Positions 11,992 through 20,860 of a stretch of 23,502 nt of DNA are shown one piece after another (the stretch's first letter is position 1; each line of letters begins with the position of its first letter). Made by a program: the position numbers and the translations under genes. The stretch comes from a virus: positions 1 to 23,502 of the IMG/VR virus record IMGVR_UViG_3300025898_000036; one strand, written 5' to 3'. Below the pieces are notes generated by a model. It was not told where the DNA came from, searched no databases, and was given only the letters and a program-made list of their open reading frames with translations.

Positions 11992-14937
11992 ATGCTCGGC
12001 CCTGACAAGCGCGTCGTCCCAATCCTGCTCCAGGGCCTCGACCAGAAGCAGCCCAGGCAGGCGGGCGGCTCGGGGGTCCTGCAGTCCCTCACCAACATGG
12101 TGGTCTCGAAGGCCGCCCAGGGGGGATACGAGTTCGTCCCTCGTCCCGGCTCGGCCAGCGTATCCAAGACCGCCGACACCGGCTCCATCACCACCGGCCA
12201 GCGCCTAGGTGTACTGGGCCAGCAGCTCCTCCTCCTCACCGGGACGTCCGCCTACCGGAAGGCCACCGACAAGTGGCACCTAGTGGACGCTACGGCCCCC
12301 ACCTTCGGGGTGCAGACGAGCCCGATGGTGTCGAACTCCACGGCCGCCTACAGCGCCGGCTCTGTCTACGCCAACGGCTATCGGGTGAGCGCGGCGATCG
12401 TGCTGGCTGTGAGCGGGCGCCAGCTCCTGGTCAGCATCTCCGATGCCTCCGGCGTGGTGGTGACGTCGGCCGTGGTCGCCACCGGCGCCGCCCTCTCCGC
12501 CGTGCGGGTGGTTGCCTGCGGGAACAACGTGGTGGTGGTGTGGCAGCAGGCGACGCTCAGCCTGATGGCCGTCAAGGTCGACACGACCGTCCCCGGCACC
12601 ATCTCAGGACCCACCACGATCTCGTCGACCGCAGCCGTGGGAGTATCGGCTGCCGATGTGCAGGCCGTGGGCAACTCCCCGACCCAGGTCGCCATCGCCT
12701 ACCTCTCCAGCTCCACCAGCACCTGGCACCTGCGCCTGCTCACTCCCTCGAGCATGACCCTGGGGACCGACGTCGACACGACGATCGCCGGCGTGCCCGC
12801 CTTCAGCTTCCTGGCCAACGACTGGAGCACGTCGGAGCTCTTCGTGGGCTGGGGCGGGGGCGGAGCCGGGCTTTCCGTGACGAAGTTCAACGCCAGCACC
12901 CTGGCCACGGTCGGAACGTCGTCCTACGACCCGGCGATCACTTTCGTGAACAGCATCACCGGCACCCGGGCCGGCTCCAGTGTCGTGCTCCTCGCCACCA
13001 CCACCCCGGACGGGACGATCGCCACCGCCAGCGCCCCCGCCTACGACATCCGGGTGGTGAAGAGCACCGGGGGCGCCGTCACCGACCTCATGCGGTCGGT
13101 CTCCCTGGCCTCGAAGGCCATCGCCGCCAACGGGACGGTCTACGTCATGGTGCTCTACGGCGGCCCTCTCCAGGGGACGCTGTTCCTGGTGGACGCGGGG
13201 GCCAAGAAGCTGGTCGGCAAGGCGCTGCCGGACGTGGCCGGGGTGGCGGGGATGATCCCCAACAACGAGCTGCCCGAGCTGGCAACCACCGGCAACGCCA
13301 GCACCTGGCTGACGGCCGCGATCAACGTCATCGCCGACACCTCCACGGTCGGATCGACCGGGGCTTACACGGGCGCGGTGTCGCTGACCTGGACGCTGGA
13401 GGACAGCACCGTGGACCGGCCGGTGGAACTCAACGGCCTGCACATCCCCGGGGCCCTGCCCTGCTTCTACGATGGCCAGGTGGTGGTGGAGGATGGCTTC
13501 CCGATAGCTCCCGAGCAGGCGGACACGCCGGTGACGGCAGCACCGGGGTCCAAGACCGCCGGGGCCTTCTACATCTACCGCTACTGCTACGCCTGGCCCG
13601 ACGCTCTCGGGAACCTCCACCGCTCGGCACCGTCGATCATCGGCCAGAAGGTCACGCTGGGCGGCTCTGACCACGAGGTGACCCTGGCGATCCCTACCCT
13701 GCGCGCCACCCGGCGGACCAACGTGACGGTGGAGATCTACGAGACCCCCGTCAACGGCGACGGGACGGTCTACTACCTCATCGGGTCGGTGCTCAACAAC
13801 CCGGCCGTGGATCGGGTGACCTTCACCGACAGTGGTGTCGATGCCGACATCGTGGGCGGAGAGCCGCTCTACACGAACGGCGGGATCCTCGACAACATCG
13901 CCCCTCCGCCCTGTAAGACCATGGCGAAGCATCGGGGCCGCCTGCTCATCGGTGGGGTGGACAACGACCCGCAGGCCGTGTGGTTCTCCAAGAACGTGGG
14001 CCCCGGCTTCGGGGTGTCCTTCTCGGATGGTCTCGTCTCCCGGCTCAACCAGACAACCGAGATGGTCACCGCTCTCGGCTCCATGGACGCCTACGCCGTG
14101 GCCTTCACCGCCGGTACCACCTGGGCGAGCGGCAACGACTACCCCGACGACACCGGACAGCAGGGCGTCCTCTCCTTCCAGCAGTACAGCGAGTCGACGG
14201 GGGTCGCGCGCGCGGGCCTGGCTGGGCGGACCGACCAGGGGATGCTCGTCTATGCCAGCAACCCGAAGGGGGCCTGGCGGCTCTCTCGCGGAGTGACCTA
14301 CGACTACGTGGGATCCGCGATCGAAGACGACATGGCCACGGTTAGCCCGGTGGCGGTGATCGCTGTGGGCGGCTTCAACCAGGTCCGCTTCGTGGCTGGG
14401 ACCACGGTACTCGTCTACGAGACGCTCTATGGGACCTGGGCCACCTGGACCTACGCCCACACCCCGGCGCCGTTTGTGGACGCGACCGTGTGGCAGGGGC
14501 AAGTGGCGTACCTGTGCTCGGACGGGACGGTGGTGCTGGAGAGTCAGGCCGTCCTGGACGACAACGGCCTGCCAGATTCGGTCCAGCACGTGGTGGCCTT
14601 CGCCGGCTTCAACTTCGCCGGGATCGCCGGCTTCGCGCGCCTCTTTGGGACCCAGCTCACCGGGAGGCTCTTCGGCGTGGCCGGCTTCACGATGACCTTC
14701 ACCCAGGCCTTCGATGGCGTCAGCATCCCCAACAAGGCCATGGTCTACACCGGGGCCGAGGCGGCGCTCAACGTCGAGGTGGATCCCGGGCCATCGGGGA
14801 AGTGCTCGACTTACACGCTGACGATCTCCGACTCCGCCAACGGGGCCAACTCGGGGTTCTCGCTGGTGGCCATCACCGCCCTCATCGGGATCGAGGCCGG
14901 ATTGGCCAAGCTTCCCCCCGCCCGCCGCGCCACGTAG
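11992..14937 (+). CDS. Tail nozzle / stabilisation protein (tail tubular B-like), 981 aa
   Basis: The N-terminus (VVPILLQGLDQKQPRQ, then LTNMVVSKAAQGGYEFVPRPG) matches the characteristic start of the large tail proteins that close the portal-adaptor channel in short-tailed phages, where a beta strand, a conserved Gly/Asn loop and an xRPG motif occur early. The remainder is a long succession of Thr/Val/Ser/Gly-rich strands, consistent with the beta-propeller and beta-sandwich make-up of such nozzles. Later segments (CKTMAKHRGRLLIGGVDNDPQAVWFSK and EMVTALGSMDAYAVAFTAG) look like propeller blades. The last gene of the head-tail block; repeat copy 3 starts 3 nt after its stop. Assigned by pattern and position. 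Confidence 0.78.
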   Translation: MLGPDKRVVPILLQGLDQKQPRQAGGSGVLQSLTNMVVSKAAQGGYEFVPRPGSASVSKTADTGSITTGQRLGVLGQQLLLLTGTSAYRKATDKWHLVDATAPTFGVQTSPMVSNSTAAYSAGSVYANGYRVSAAIVLAVSGRQLLVSISDASGVVVTSAVVATGAALSAVRVVACGNNVVVVWQQATLSLMAVKVDTTVPGTISGPTTISSTAAVGVSAADVQAVGNSPTQVAIAYLSSSTSTWHLRLLTPSSMTLGTDVDTTIAGVPAFSFLANDWSTSELFVGWGGGGAGLSVTKFNASTLATVGTSSYDPAITFVNSITGTRAGSSVVLLATTTPDGTIATASAPAYDIRVVKSTGGAVTDLMRSVSLASKAIAANGTVYVMVLYGGPLQGTLFLVDAGAKKLVGKALPDVAGVAGMIPNNELPELATTGNASTWLTAAINVIADTSTVGSTGAYTGAVSLTWTLEDSTVDRPVELNGLHIPGALPCFYDGQVVVEDGFPIAPEQADTPVTAAPGSKTAGAFYIYRYCYAWPDALGNLHRSAPSIIGQKVTLGGSDHEVTLAIPTLRATRRTNVTVEIYETPVNGDGTVYYLIGSVLNNPAVDRVTFTDSGVDADIVGGEPLYTNGGILDNIAPPPCKTMAKHRGRLLIGGVDNDPQAVWFSKNVGPGFGVSFSDGLVSRLNQTTEMVTALGSMDAYAVAFTAGTTWASGNDYPDDTGQQGVLSFQQYSESTGVARAGLAGRTDQGMLVYASNPKGAWRLSRGVTYDYVGSAIEDDMATVSPVAVIAVGGFNQVRFVAGTTVLVYETLYGTWATWTYAHTPAPFVDATVWQGQVAYLCSDGTVVLESQAVLDDNGLPDSVQHVVAFAGFNFAGIAGFARLFGTQLTGRLFGVAGFTMTFTQAFDGVSIPNKAMVYTGAEAALNVEVDPGPSGKCSTYTLTISDSANGANSGFSLVAITALIGIEAGLAKLPPARRAT

Positions 14938-14940
14938 CGC

Positions 14941-14958
14941 ACCGGGCACAAATCCCGG
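14941..14958 (+). repeat. Module-boundary hairpin element, copy 3 (before the ejection block)
   Basis: Identical 18-nt core. A small GCGC-CACGTA-GCGC hairpin (14927-14940), which includes the previous stop codon, abuts it on the 5' side. Five bases (TTCCG) separate the core from TTG 14964, which opens a 10-codon ORF; the real gene starts at ATG 14971 in the +1 frame. No Shine-Dalgarno is present. Confidence 0.8.
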
Positions 14959-14963
14959 TTCCG

Positions 14964-14996
14964 TTGAGCGATGAGCTGGACCGATTACCTGGTTGA
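14964..14996 (+). other. Short ORF of 10 codons at repeat copy 3
   Basis: TTG 14964 opens MSDELDRLPG and stops at TGA 14994-14996. It overlaps the start of the following gene in another frame. As at copy 1 it has exactly ten sense codons and lies one frame behind the real gene. No evidence of translation other than the conserved distance from the repeat. Confidence 0.22.
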
Positions 14997-16305
14997 CTCC
15001 ACGGGCATCGGAGCCGCGGGGTGGCTCTACGGCAAGGCCACCGGACAGTCCAACCCCGTCACCGCCGCCTTCAACCAGATCAACCCGTTCTCCCAGCCCT
15101 CCACGGCCGGTGTTCAGCAGGCGGCGACCGACGCCCAGAACATCCAGAACCAATTCTTGGGCCAGTATTCGGCCCTTCAGCCCGGCCAGGCGCCCACGAT
15201 GTCCGCCGCGCAGCTATCGTCCGCCCAGGCCGCCGCCGCCAACCCGGTAGCCGCGCAGCAGATGCAGGCCGCCCAGCTCAACGCCGCGCAGAGCGCCCAG
15301 GACCGCGCCTCCCAGCTGGCCCTGGCCGGTTCCCTCCAGGGAACGATCAACGGTACGGCCCCCAGCGTGGCCCAGCAGCAGCAGGCCCTCATGTTCCAGC
15401 AGCTGGCCGCCCAGCAGGCGGGACAGGCCGCCGCCGCCGGCCGCGGGGGTAACCAGGCCTTGGCCGCGCGCACGGCCGCCCAGAACATGGCCCAGCTCGG
15501 AGGACAGGCCGGCGCCCAGGCCGCGCTCCTGCGCGCCCAGGAGGTCCAGGGGGCCCAGGGGCAGCTGGGGGGGCTGCTCTCCAACGTCTCGGGCCAGGAT
15601 CTCTCCCTGGCCGCCCAGAACGCCCAGCTTGCCCAGCAGGCCGGCCTCACCAACGCCCAGCTCGGGCAACAGGCCGCCTTCCAGAACCAGGCGAACCAGC
15701 AGGCGGTCAACCTCCAGAACGCCCAGAACGCCCAGGCCTCGCTCTCCCAGAACGCCCAGCAGCAGCAGCAGGCCAACGCGGCGAACCAGGCGGCCCAGCT
15801 CCAGACGACCAACCAGTACATCCAGCAGCAGCAGAACCTGGGAAGCCTGGCCAACACCGCCAACTCCAACCAGGTCAACGCCCAGGTGGGGGCCCTGAAC
15901 GCCCTCAACCAGCAGAAGCAGAACTCCAACAACCTGCTCTCCACCGGGATCTCCGCTGCCGCTCTGTCCGACCGGGAGGCCAAGACGGACATCCACCCCC
16001 TGGACTCGTCCGCCTTCGACGAGATGGCCTCCCAGATCCAACCCGCCACCTGGCGCTACAGGAACGCGCCTGCGGGCTCCGGGCGCCTGCCGGGGGCCAT
16101 TGCCCAGGATGTGCAGAAAAGCCGCCTGGGCGCGATGCTGGTGCGCGAGACGCCGTCCGGCAAGGCCATCGACCTCCCCAGCACGACCAACGCCCTCCTG
16201 GCCATGGTCTCGGACCTCTCCAGGCGGGTCCAGGCCGTGGAGGGTAAGGGTCCGCCTGAGGTGCGCAGGCCCCAGCCAACGGCGGCCGGCCGAAAGGCCG
16301 CGTGA
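14971..16305 (+). CDS. Ala/Gln-rich virion protein with C-terminal peptidase S74 chaperone domain, 444 aa
   Basis: Residues about 40-325 are low-complexity helix made largely of Ala, Gln and Asn, with recurrent NAQ and QQA units, like a phage ejection or pilot protein. The C-terminal part begins LSDREAKTDIHPL and continues ATWRYRN, a match to the intramolecular chaperone (peptidase S74) that trimerises a protein and then cuts itself off; Ser333 and Lys338 form the expected S-D-x3-K dyad. The end carries a leucine-rich helix (NALLAMVSDLSRRVQAVEG), as usual for the domain. S74 normally ends tail spikes and fibres, so its place at the head of the ejection block is notable. ATG 14971 is used; an in-frame TGA lies two codons upstream. 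Confidence 0.75.
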   Translation: MSWTDYLVDSTGIGAAGWLYGKATGQSNPVTAAFNQINPFSQPSTAGVQQAATDAQNIQNQFLGQYSALQPGQAPTMSAAQLSSAQAAAANPVAAQQMQAAQLNAAQSAQDRASQLALAGSLQGTINGTAPSVAQQQQALMFQQLAAQQAGQAAAAGRGGNQALAARTAAQNMAQLGGQAGAQAALLRAQEVQGAQGQLGGLLSNVSGQDLSLAAQNAQLAQQAGLTNAQLGQQAAFQNQANQQAVNLQNAQNAQASLSQNAQQQQQANAANQAAQLQTTNQYIQQQQNLGSLANTANSNQVNAQVGALNALNQQKQNSNNLLSTGISAAALSDREAKTDIHPLDSSAFDEMASQIQPATWRYRNAPAGSGRLPGAIAQDVQKSRLGAMLVRETPSGKAIDLPSTTNALLAMVSDLSRRVQAVEGKGPPEVRRPQPTAAGRKAA

Positions 16306-18281
16306 GCCCCCAGGCCGAGCCCCTCTTCGACGATCTCGACGAGGAGACCCCTGTGGTGGCCCCCACGGTCGAGGAGGGAGGGTCAGCCCTGCCCGCGGGC
16401 ACCGATGTCCCGGGCGGCCAGCTGACGCCCGAACAGCTCATGGCCGCCGCCACGGGCGCCTCGAGTCCCCAGGGCGACGCCGTGGACAGGCTGTTGGCGG
16501 CCAACCCGGATGCCGCCGGCTCCCAGGCCCCGCTTCTCCCCGGCGCCGCGCCCGTTGGCCCCGGCGCCCCCGGCGCGGTACCCTCGGCCCTGCCGGGGGC
16601 TGCCGCGGGTCCCGTGGCCAATGGCCCAGTGGTCCCCCCAGGATCGCCCGTGGCGGCCCCCGGCTCTCCGCAGGCGGCGGAAACGGCCCTCATCCCCGGG
16701 ATGAACGCCAACGCCATCCAGGGAGAGGACGCTCTGCGCCGGGAAGGTGCGGCAAAGGTGGGCATGGCGCAGGCGGACGCGGATGCCGCGCGCGCCGCGG
16801 CCCCGATCCTCGAGCAGGCAGCCCAGGACCAGACCCAGATCGTCGAACAGGGGAACCGGGCCACCCAGGCCTGGATGGACAAGGCCCAGCAGTACACCCA
16901 GCAGTACCAGCAGCTCGGATACCATGACTTCTGGGCGGACAAGGGCACCGGCAACAAGGTGCTGGCCGGGATCGCCATGCTCTTCGGGGCGAACACCGGA
17001 CGGGCGGAGAACCCTGGGCTTCAGATCATCAACCAGGCCATCGATCGCGACTTCCGCCAGCAGCAGGCGGCGATCGAGAAGGCTGGCAAGAATGCGGAGA
17101 TGGCCCAGGGCCAGGCCCGCTTCGGCCTCTCGGTCACCCAGGAGCGCTTGGCCCAGAACGAGCTCAAGAAGGCCGCCGCGCTGGACGCCGCGGCCGGCAA
17201 GGCGCTGTCCCTCAAGCTCCAGCAGGGCGTCCCGCTTGCTCAGGCCCAGAACGACCAGGCGATCGTGGCCCTCCGCCAGCAGGCGGCCCAGACCCGCATG
17301 GGAGTCTTCCAGGCCGTCCACAAGCAGAACATGGAGGACGCCAAGCTCGCGATCGACCAGGAGCGGGCCGACGCCCTCATGCTCAGGGCCCAGAAGTACA
17401 AAGGCAAGGGAGCGGGCGGGGCGGGCGGTGGGCGCGCTCCGGCGTATCAGAAGTTCGTGGACGCGATCGGGCAGGTGCCCCCCGGACAGCCGGTGCCGGG
17501 CTCGGTCGCGGCGCTCGGGATTCAGGCTGGGATCAAGCCGGGACAAATTGGGGCCGAGATCGATCGCATCCGCGAGTCTTCGGCCAAGCTCGCCAAGCTG
17601 AGCGGCGCCGGGGGTGGAACCGGTGCTGGAAGCGTTCGCCAGAACGCCGTCCTTGGGAACTTGGCCGAGGCGGAGAAGGCCGCGAAGGACATCAAGGTGG
17701 GTGGGGTCTCCCCGGAGACGATCGCCAAGCTCCAGTCCAACGAGGAGCGCGCCCACGCGGCCCACCACGCCGCAGAGAGCGGAGCCCTGGGATCCCTGAC
17801 TGCCGGGGCCATGCGCACGTTCGGGATCGCCCCCCGCGGCCGATATGACGGCATTCCCGAGGAAGAGCAGAAGCGAATCACCGCCGCCGAGCAGGTGATC
17901 ACCCACCTCACGGAGATGCAGCAGGGGAAGAACATCGAGACGCTCGAGCAGTACCGAGAGCGGTACTCCCCCTACATCCCCGGCTTGTCCCCTGAGGAGG
18001 TGCGGCGCCGGGAGAAGGCCCTCCCGGGCCTGGTGGCGGAACAGCGGGCCATCCAGGATCCCCAGGGGGTTGGCACCAAGCGCCAGGCCGCCGCAGGCGA
18101 GGGGAGCGACGTCGCAAAGAAGATCGCGGCAAAGGTCAAGGCATCCCAGGATGTCCTGAATGACCCCAAGAAGTCCGCACTGTTGGCTCCGCTGGAGCGA
18201 GCCAAGCTCATGAAGTTCGTTCGCGAGAACAAGCCTCCGGCCTCGAACGGCATGAGCCCAATGAACGACCTGACGCTCTAG
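16302..18281 (+). CDS. Probable ejection (internal virion) protein, 659 aa
   Basis: GTG 16302 overlaps the previous TGA (GTGA). The first 130 residues are disordered and Pro/Ala/Gly-rich. Then comes a long helical region rich in Ala, Gln and Lys, interrupted by a hydrophobic segment (VLAGIAMLFGAN, around residues 219-230) that could insert in a membrane. A second part, after a Gly-rich hinge (GKGAGGAGGG), is again helical. Long helical proteins with a single apolar patch, placed between tail nozzle and receptor-binding genes, are typical of proteins ejected with DNA to build a channel through the cell envelope. No lytic transglycosylase motif was seen. Function is inferred. Confidence 0.6.
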   Translation: MSPQAEPLFDDLDEETPVVAPTVEEGGSALPAGTDVPGGQLTPEQLMAAATGASSPQGDAVDRLLAANPDAAGSQAPLLPGAAPVGPGAPGAVPSALPGAAAGPVANGPVVPPGSPVAAPGSPQAAETALIPGMNANAIQGEDALRREGAAKVGMAQADADAARAAAPILEQAAQDQTQIVEQGNRATQAWMDKAQQYTQQYQQLGYHDFWADKGTGNKVLAGIAMLFGANTGRAENPGLQIINQAIDRDFRQQQAAIEKAGKNAEMAQGQARFGLSVTQERLAQNELKKAAALDAAAGKALSLKLQQGVPLAQAQNDQAIVALRQQAAQTRMGVFQAVHKQNMEDAKLAIDQERADALMLRAQKYKGKGAGGAGGGRAPAYQKFVDAIGQVPPGQPVPGSVAALGIQAGIKPGQIGAEIDRIRESSAKLAKLSGAGGGTGAGSVRQNAVLGNLAEAEKAAKDIKVGGVSPETIAKLQSNEERAHAAHHAAESGALGSLTAGAMRTFGIAPRGRYDGIPEEEQKRITAAEQVITHLTEMQQGKNIETLEQYRERYSPYIPGLSPEEVRRREKALPGLVAEQRAIQDPQGVGTKRQAAAGEGSDVAKKIAAKVKASQDVLNDPKKSALLAPLERAKLMKFVRENKPPASNGMSPMNDLTL

Positions 18282-18288
18282 GAGCCTC

Positions 18289-20031
18289 GTGGACGACATC
18301 GAGGCGATCTTGGCCAAGGCGGGCGGCGGGGCTGGGACGGCCGCATTGGAGGCCAGCGGAGACGACGTGGACGCCATCCTGGCGAAAGCCGGAGGCGCAC
18401 CGCCGCCGGTAGCTGCTGCCCCGCGCGGCCGCGGGCCGAACTTCGACCCCGCTCAGGAGCTCGAAGGCGAGGACCAGCCGGCGGCTCCTCCCCCCACGCC
18501 CGGAAGTCTCTCGCGCCTGGCCTCCCAGGCCGCCCAGCCATTCAAAGACATCGGTCACGGCGTCTCCCAGGCCAATCAATTCGTGGCCAACGCCATGGCC
18601 CATCCGGTGCAGACCTACCGGAACGTGGCGGCCAACCCGGGGGCCTACGGCCGGGAGGCCCTGCGCGGCATCAACGACAACATCCCATTTGCGAACCGCT
18701 TCGCTGCGGCTCACGGGGGGATCCCGGAGTTCTCGGCCGAGGACACCGCGGCAGCTCCTGGCATGCGCGCCACGGGCGGGGTGGCCGGGATGCCGCTCGC
18801 CAACATGGTCGGGGGGGTCGCCGCGAAGGGCATCGAGGCGGTTTCTCCTCTCCTCGGCCGCGCCACCCAGCTCCTGGCCGACCGGGCCCAGGAAGCCCAG
18901 ATCGCCCGGACCGCCGAGCGCCTGGAGACCAAGGTCAACAAGACTACCCGTGCCGGGATGCGCTCGGACGCCGTGGCGAACGCCATCCGCGAGAACCCCG
19001 AGCTTCGCAAGGCGGCAGGTAACGATTCCGCCGTGGCCAAGGCCACCGAGATCATGGCCAAGAAGGCCCAGGCCGAGTTGGCCCCGATCTACAAGGCCAG
19101 CGGACCGGCCGTGGACGCTGCCGCCAAGGCCGTGGCGAACGTGGACGATCGGATCGCGATGCTGGCCAAAGGCGACGTCAACCAGGCTGCCGCGGCCAAG
19201 AAGCTCAAGACGCTGCGGGAGGAGTTCAACCACCGCATCAGCGCGGACATCAGCCCGGAGCAGCTGCGCGCGGAGCAGAGCGCTTACCAGAAGAACGGCT
19301 ACGCCAAGAACATCGCCGGCGACCCCGATGTCACGGCCACCATCCTGGCCCACCGGGAGATGTCCAAGGCCGTGGGGGATGCCCTCATCGAGCACGTGAC
19401 GGGGATGAAGTACACCGACGCTCTGGCGGAGGCGGCACGCAACCCGAAGAGCCTGGCCGGGCGTCTGCTCAAGGCCAACGAGCAGATCAGCGCCGCCCAC
19501 AAGATCGAGGCCGGGATCGCCGATCGCTCCACCCGCGTGACTCCCAAGCACGGCCTCGCCAAGACCATCTCCGAGATCAAGCACAGCCCCACCGGCTGGG
19601 CCCTCAGCAAAGCCCCCCAGGCCCTCCAGGCCACGGGCAACGCCTTCGTCGACACCTTCGCCAAGCTGGGCGCCGAGCGGGGATCCCCGGCTCTGGATGT
19701 CACCGGATCTGCGCCGCCGGTGCCGCCAGCCCAGCCCGAGCGCACCCCCACGCTGGCCCGCCCGGCGGCCCTGGCCAACAGCATCATGGCGCTCACCCGC
19801 GCCGGAATTCCCCCCGAGACGGCCGCCCGAGTGGCCCAGCAGCAGGCTGCCGGTGGCGACATCGAGCCGCAGTACGCCGGCCTCCTCGGCCCCGGCATGC
19901 TCCCAGATGAAGAGGAGCCCCCGACCGAGGCCCCGCCAGCCGCAGGCACCGAAGAGCCGAAAGAACCGGCGCCACCGCCCGAGAAAGACGAGCTTGACCG
20001 CGAGCTCGATCGGGAAGAAGAAGAGCCATGA
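18289..20031 (+). CDS. Probable ejection (internal virion) protein with duplicated N-terminal motif, 580 aa
   Basis: GTG 18289 follows AGGAG, which overlaps the previous stop codon. A 12-residue motif occurs twice at the N-terminus: DDIEAILAKAGG (residues 2-13) and DDVDAILAKAGG (25-36). A Pro-rich linker follows, then an Ala-rich helical core and a very acidic C-terminus (ELDRELDREEEEP). The centre has a Gly/Ala/Met segment (GMRATGGVAGMPLANMVGG) that might be membrane-active. The gene sits between two other unidentified proteins of the ejection block, supporting a virion-internal role. The short repeated motif may be a docking tag for packaging the protein in the head. No enzyme motif was seen. 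Confidence 0.55.
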   Translation: MDDIEAILAKAGGGAGTAALEASGDDVDAILAKAGGAPPPVAAAPRGRGPNFDPAQELEGEDQPAAPPPTPGSLSRLASQAAQPFKDIGHGVSQANQFVANAMAHPVQTYRNVAANPGAYGREALRGINDNIPFANRFAAAHGGIPEFSAEDTAAAPGMRATGGVAGMPLANMVGGVAAKGIEAVSPLLGRATQLLADRAQEAQIARTAERLETKVNKTTRAGMRSDAVANAIRENPELRKAAGNDSAVAKATEIMAKKAQAELAPIYKASGPAVDAAAKAVANVDDRIAMLAKGDVNQAAAAKKLKTLREEFNHRISADISPEQLRAEQSAYQKNGYAKNIAGDPDVTATILAHREMSKAVGDALIEHVTGMKYTDALAEAARNPKSLAGRLLKANEQISAAHKIEAGIADRSTRVTPKHGLAKTISEIKHSPTGWALSKAPQALQATGNAFVDTFAKLGAERGSPALDVTGSAPPVPPAQPERTPTLARPAALANSIMALTRAGIPPETAARVAQQQAAGGDIEPQYAGLLGPGMLPDEEEPPTEAPPAAGTEEPKEPAPPPEKDELDRELDREEEEP

Positions 20032-20858
20032 TCGGCGAACCGCTTCCCGAGAGCCTCCTGGCCGTCACCGGCATCCGCGAGATCCTGGCCGACAGCCCCC
20101 CGCGCATCACCCAGGCGATGAAGGCGGAGGCCGAGATGCTGCCCCGGGACTTTCGCCGGGAGCTTCGCCGCTTCGTCACCTTCGACGAGTCGCCGCGGGG
20201 GCGGGCGGTCCCGCCCTTCGACTACCGGAGGTATCTCGGGCAGTTCAGCGAGGCGCTCGACACTGAGACGGGGACGGTTTCCCCCCAACTCCTGGAAAAG
20301 ATCGCCGACGGGTTCCGGCCGGAAGACTCCGACCTCGCCGCCGGATACGGCGCTTGCGTCGCGCGCGTCCTCCCCTACCTCCAGGGACTCATGCCGGTGC
20401 GGACGGAGCTGACGGTGGCAAAAACCTACAGCTTCGATCCCAGCGACACCGAGATCGCCGCCTTCCGCCGAGCCTTCGACGTCGCCAACGACCCGCGGGT
20501 CATCCTGCGGGACATGGCCGGGGGAACGCTCATCCCCGACCAGGTCGGCCACTTCGCCGCCTGCTACCCGGACATGTACTCCGCCACCAAGACCATGCTG
20601 GGCCTAGCCATGGCCGACGCCCTGGCAGCAAAGAAGAGTTGGCGCCTGCCCTGGAAGAAAGAGCTGATGGTGCAGTGCCTCTTTCAGACGGACACTTTCA
20701 CCCCGGGGATGTTGGCGGACCTGCAGAGCCGATTCGCCAAGCCCCCGTCCAAGCCACAGGCTCCCCAGAGCGCCCCCTCGAAGGCGACCGGGAAGATCGC
20801 CTCCATGTTCCAGCCGGCCACGTCAGCAACGGCTGACATGGATCTGGCCAAGGGCTGA
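20028..20858 (+). CDS. Hypothetical protein of the ejection block, 276 aa
   Basis: ATG 20028 overlaps the previous stop (ATGA). Unlike its neighbours it is not low-complexity: it looks like a compact helical protein with regions such as RDFRRELRRFVTFDES and AAYGACVARVLPYLQGLMPV-type helices, plus an Arg/Asp-rich centre. The last 50 residues are a Pro/Ser/Ala linker and tail. No domain or catalytic motif is recognised. Coupled translation with two ejection-type genes suggests it is a minor virion protein, or a helper for them. A small GTCAGC-AACG-GCTGAC hairpin lies in its last codons (20822-20837), and repeat copy 4 starts 2 nt after the stop. Confidence 0.6.
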   Translation: MIGEPLPESLLAVTGIREILADSPPRITQAMKAEAEMLPRDFRRELRRFVTFDESPRGRAVPPFDYRRYLGQFSEALDTETGTVSPQLLEKIADGFRPEDSDLAAGYGACVARVLPYLQGLMPVRTELTVAKTYSFDPSDTEIAAFRRAFDVANDPRVILRDMAGGTLIPDQVGHFAACYPDMYSATKTMLGLAMADALAAKKSWRLPWKKELMVQCLFQTDTFTPGMLADLQSRFAKPPSKPQAPQSAPSKATGKIASMFQPATSATADMDLAKG

Positions 20859-20860
20859 GC

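Noticed and set aside
12604-15153. 849-codon open frame on the minus strand opposite the nozzle-like gene, and several others of 250-660 codons (for example 5171-6598, 16383-18377, 18208-19584)
   Set aside because: They are antisense shadows of GC-rich coding DNA: the plus strand has recognisable proteins there, and the minus-strand products are Gly/Arg/Leu/Val-rich with no domain pattern.
15370-15840. CAG-rich runs in the Ala/Gln-rich gene as a microsatellite of interest
   Set aside because: They are explained by poly-Gln codons in a low-complexity protein and have irregular lengths.
17533-17560. CCGGGACAAATTGGGG in the 659-aa ejection-type gene as a fifth copy of the repeat
   Set aside because: It lacks the second stem arm, lies inside a coding region in the middle of a gene and matches only part of the core.
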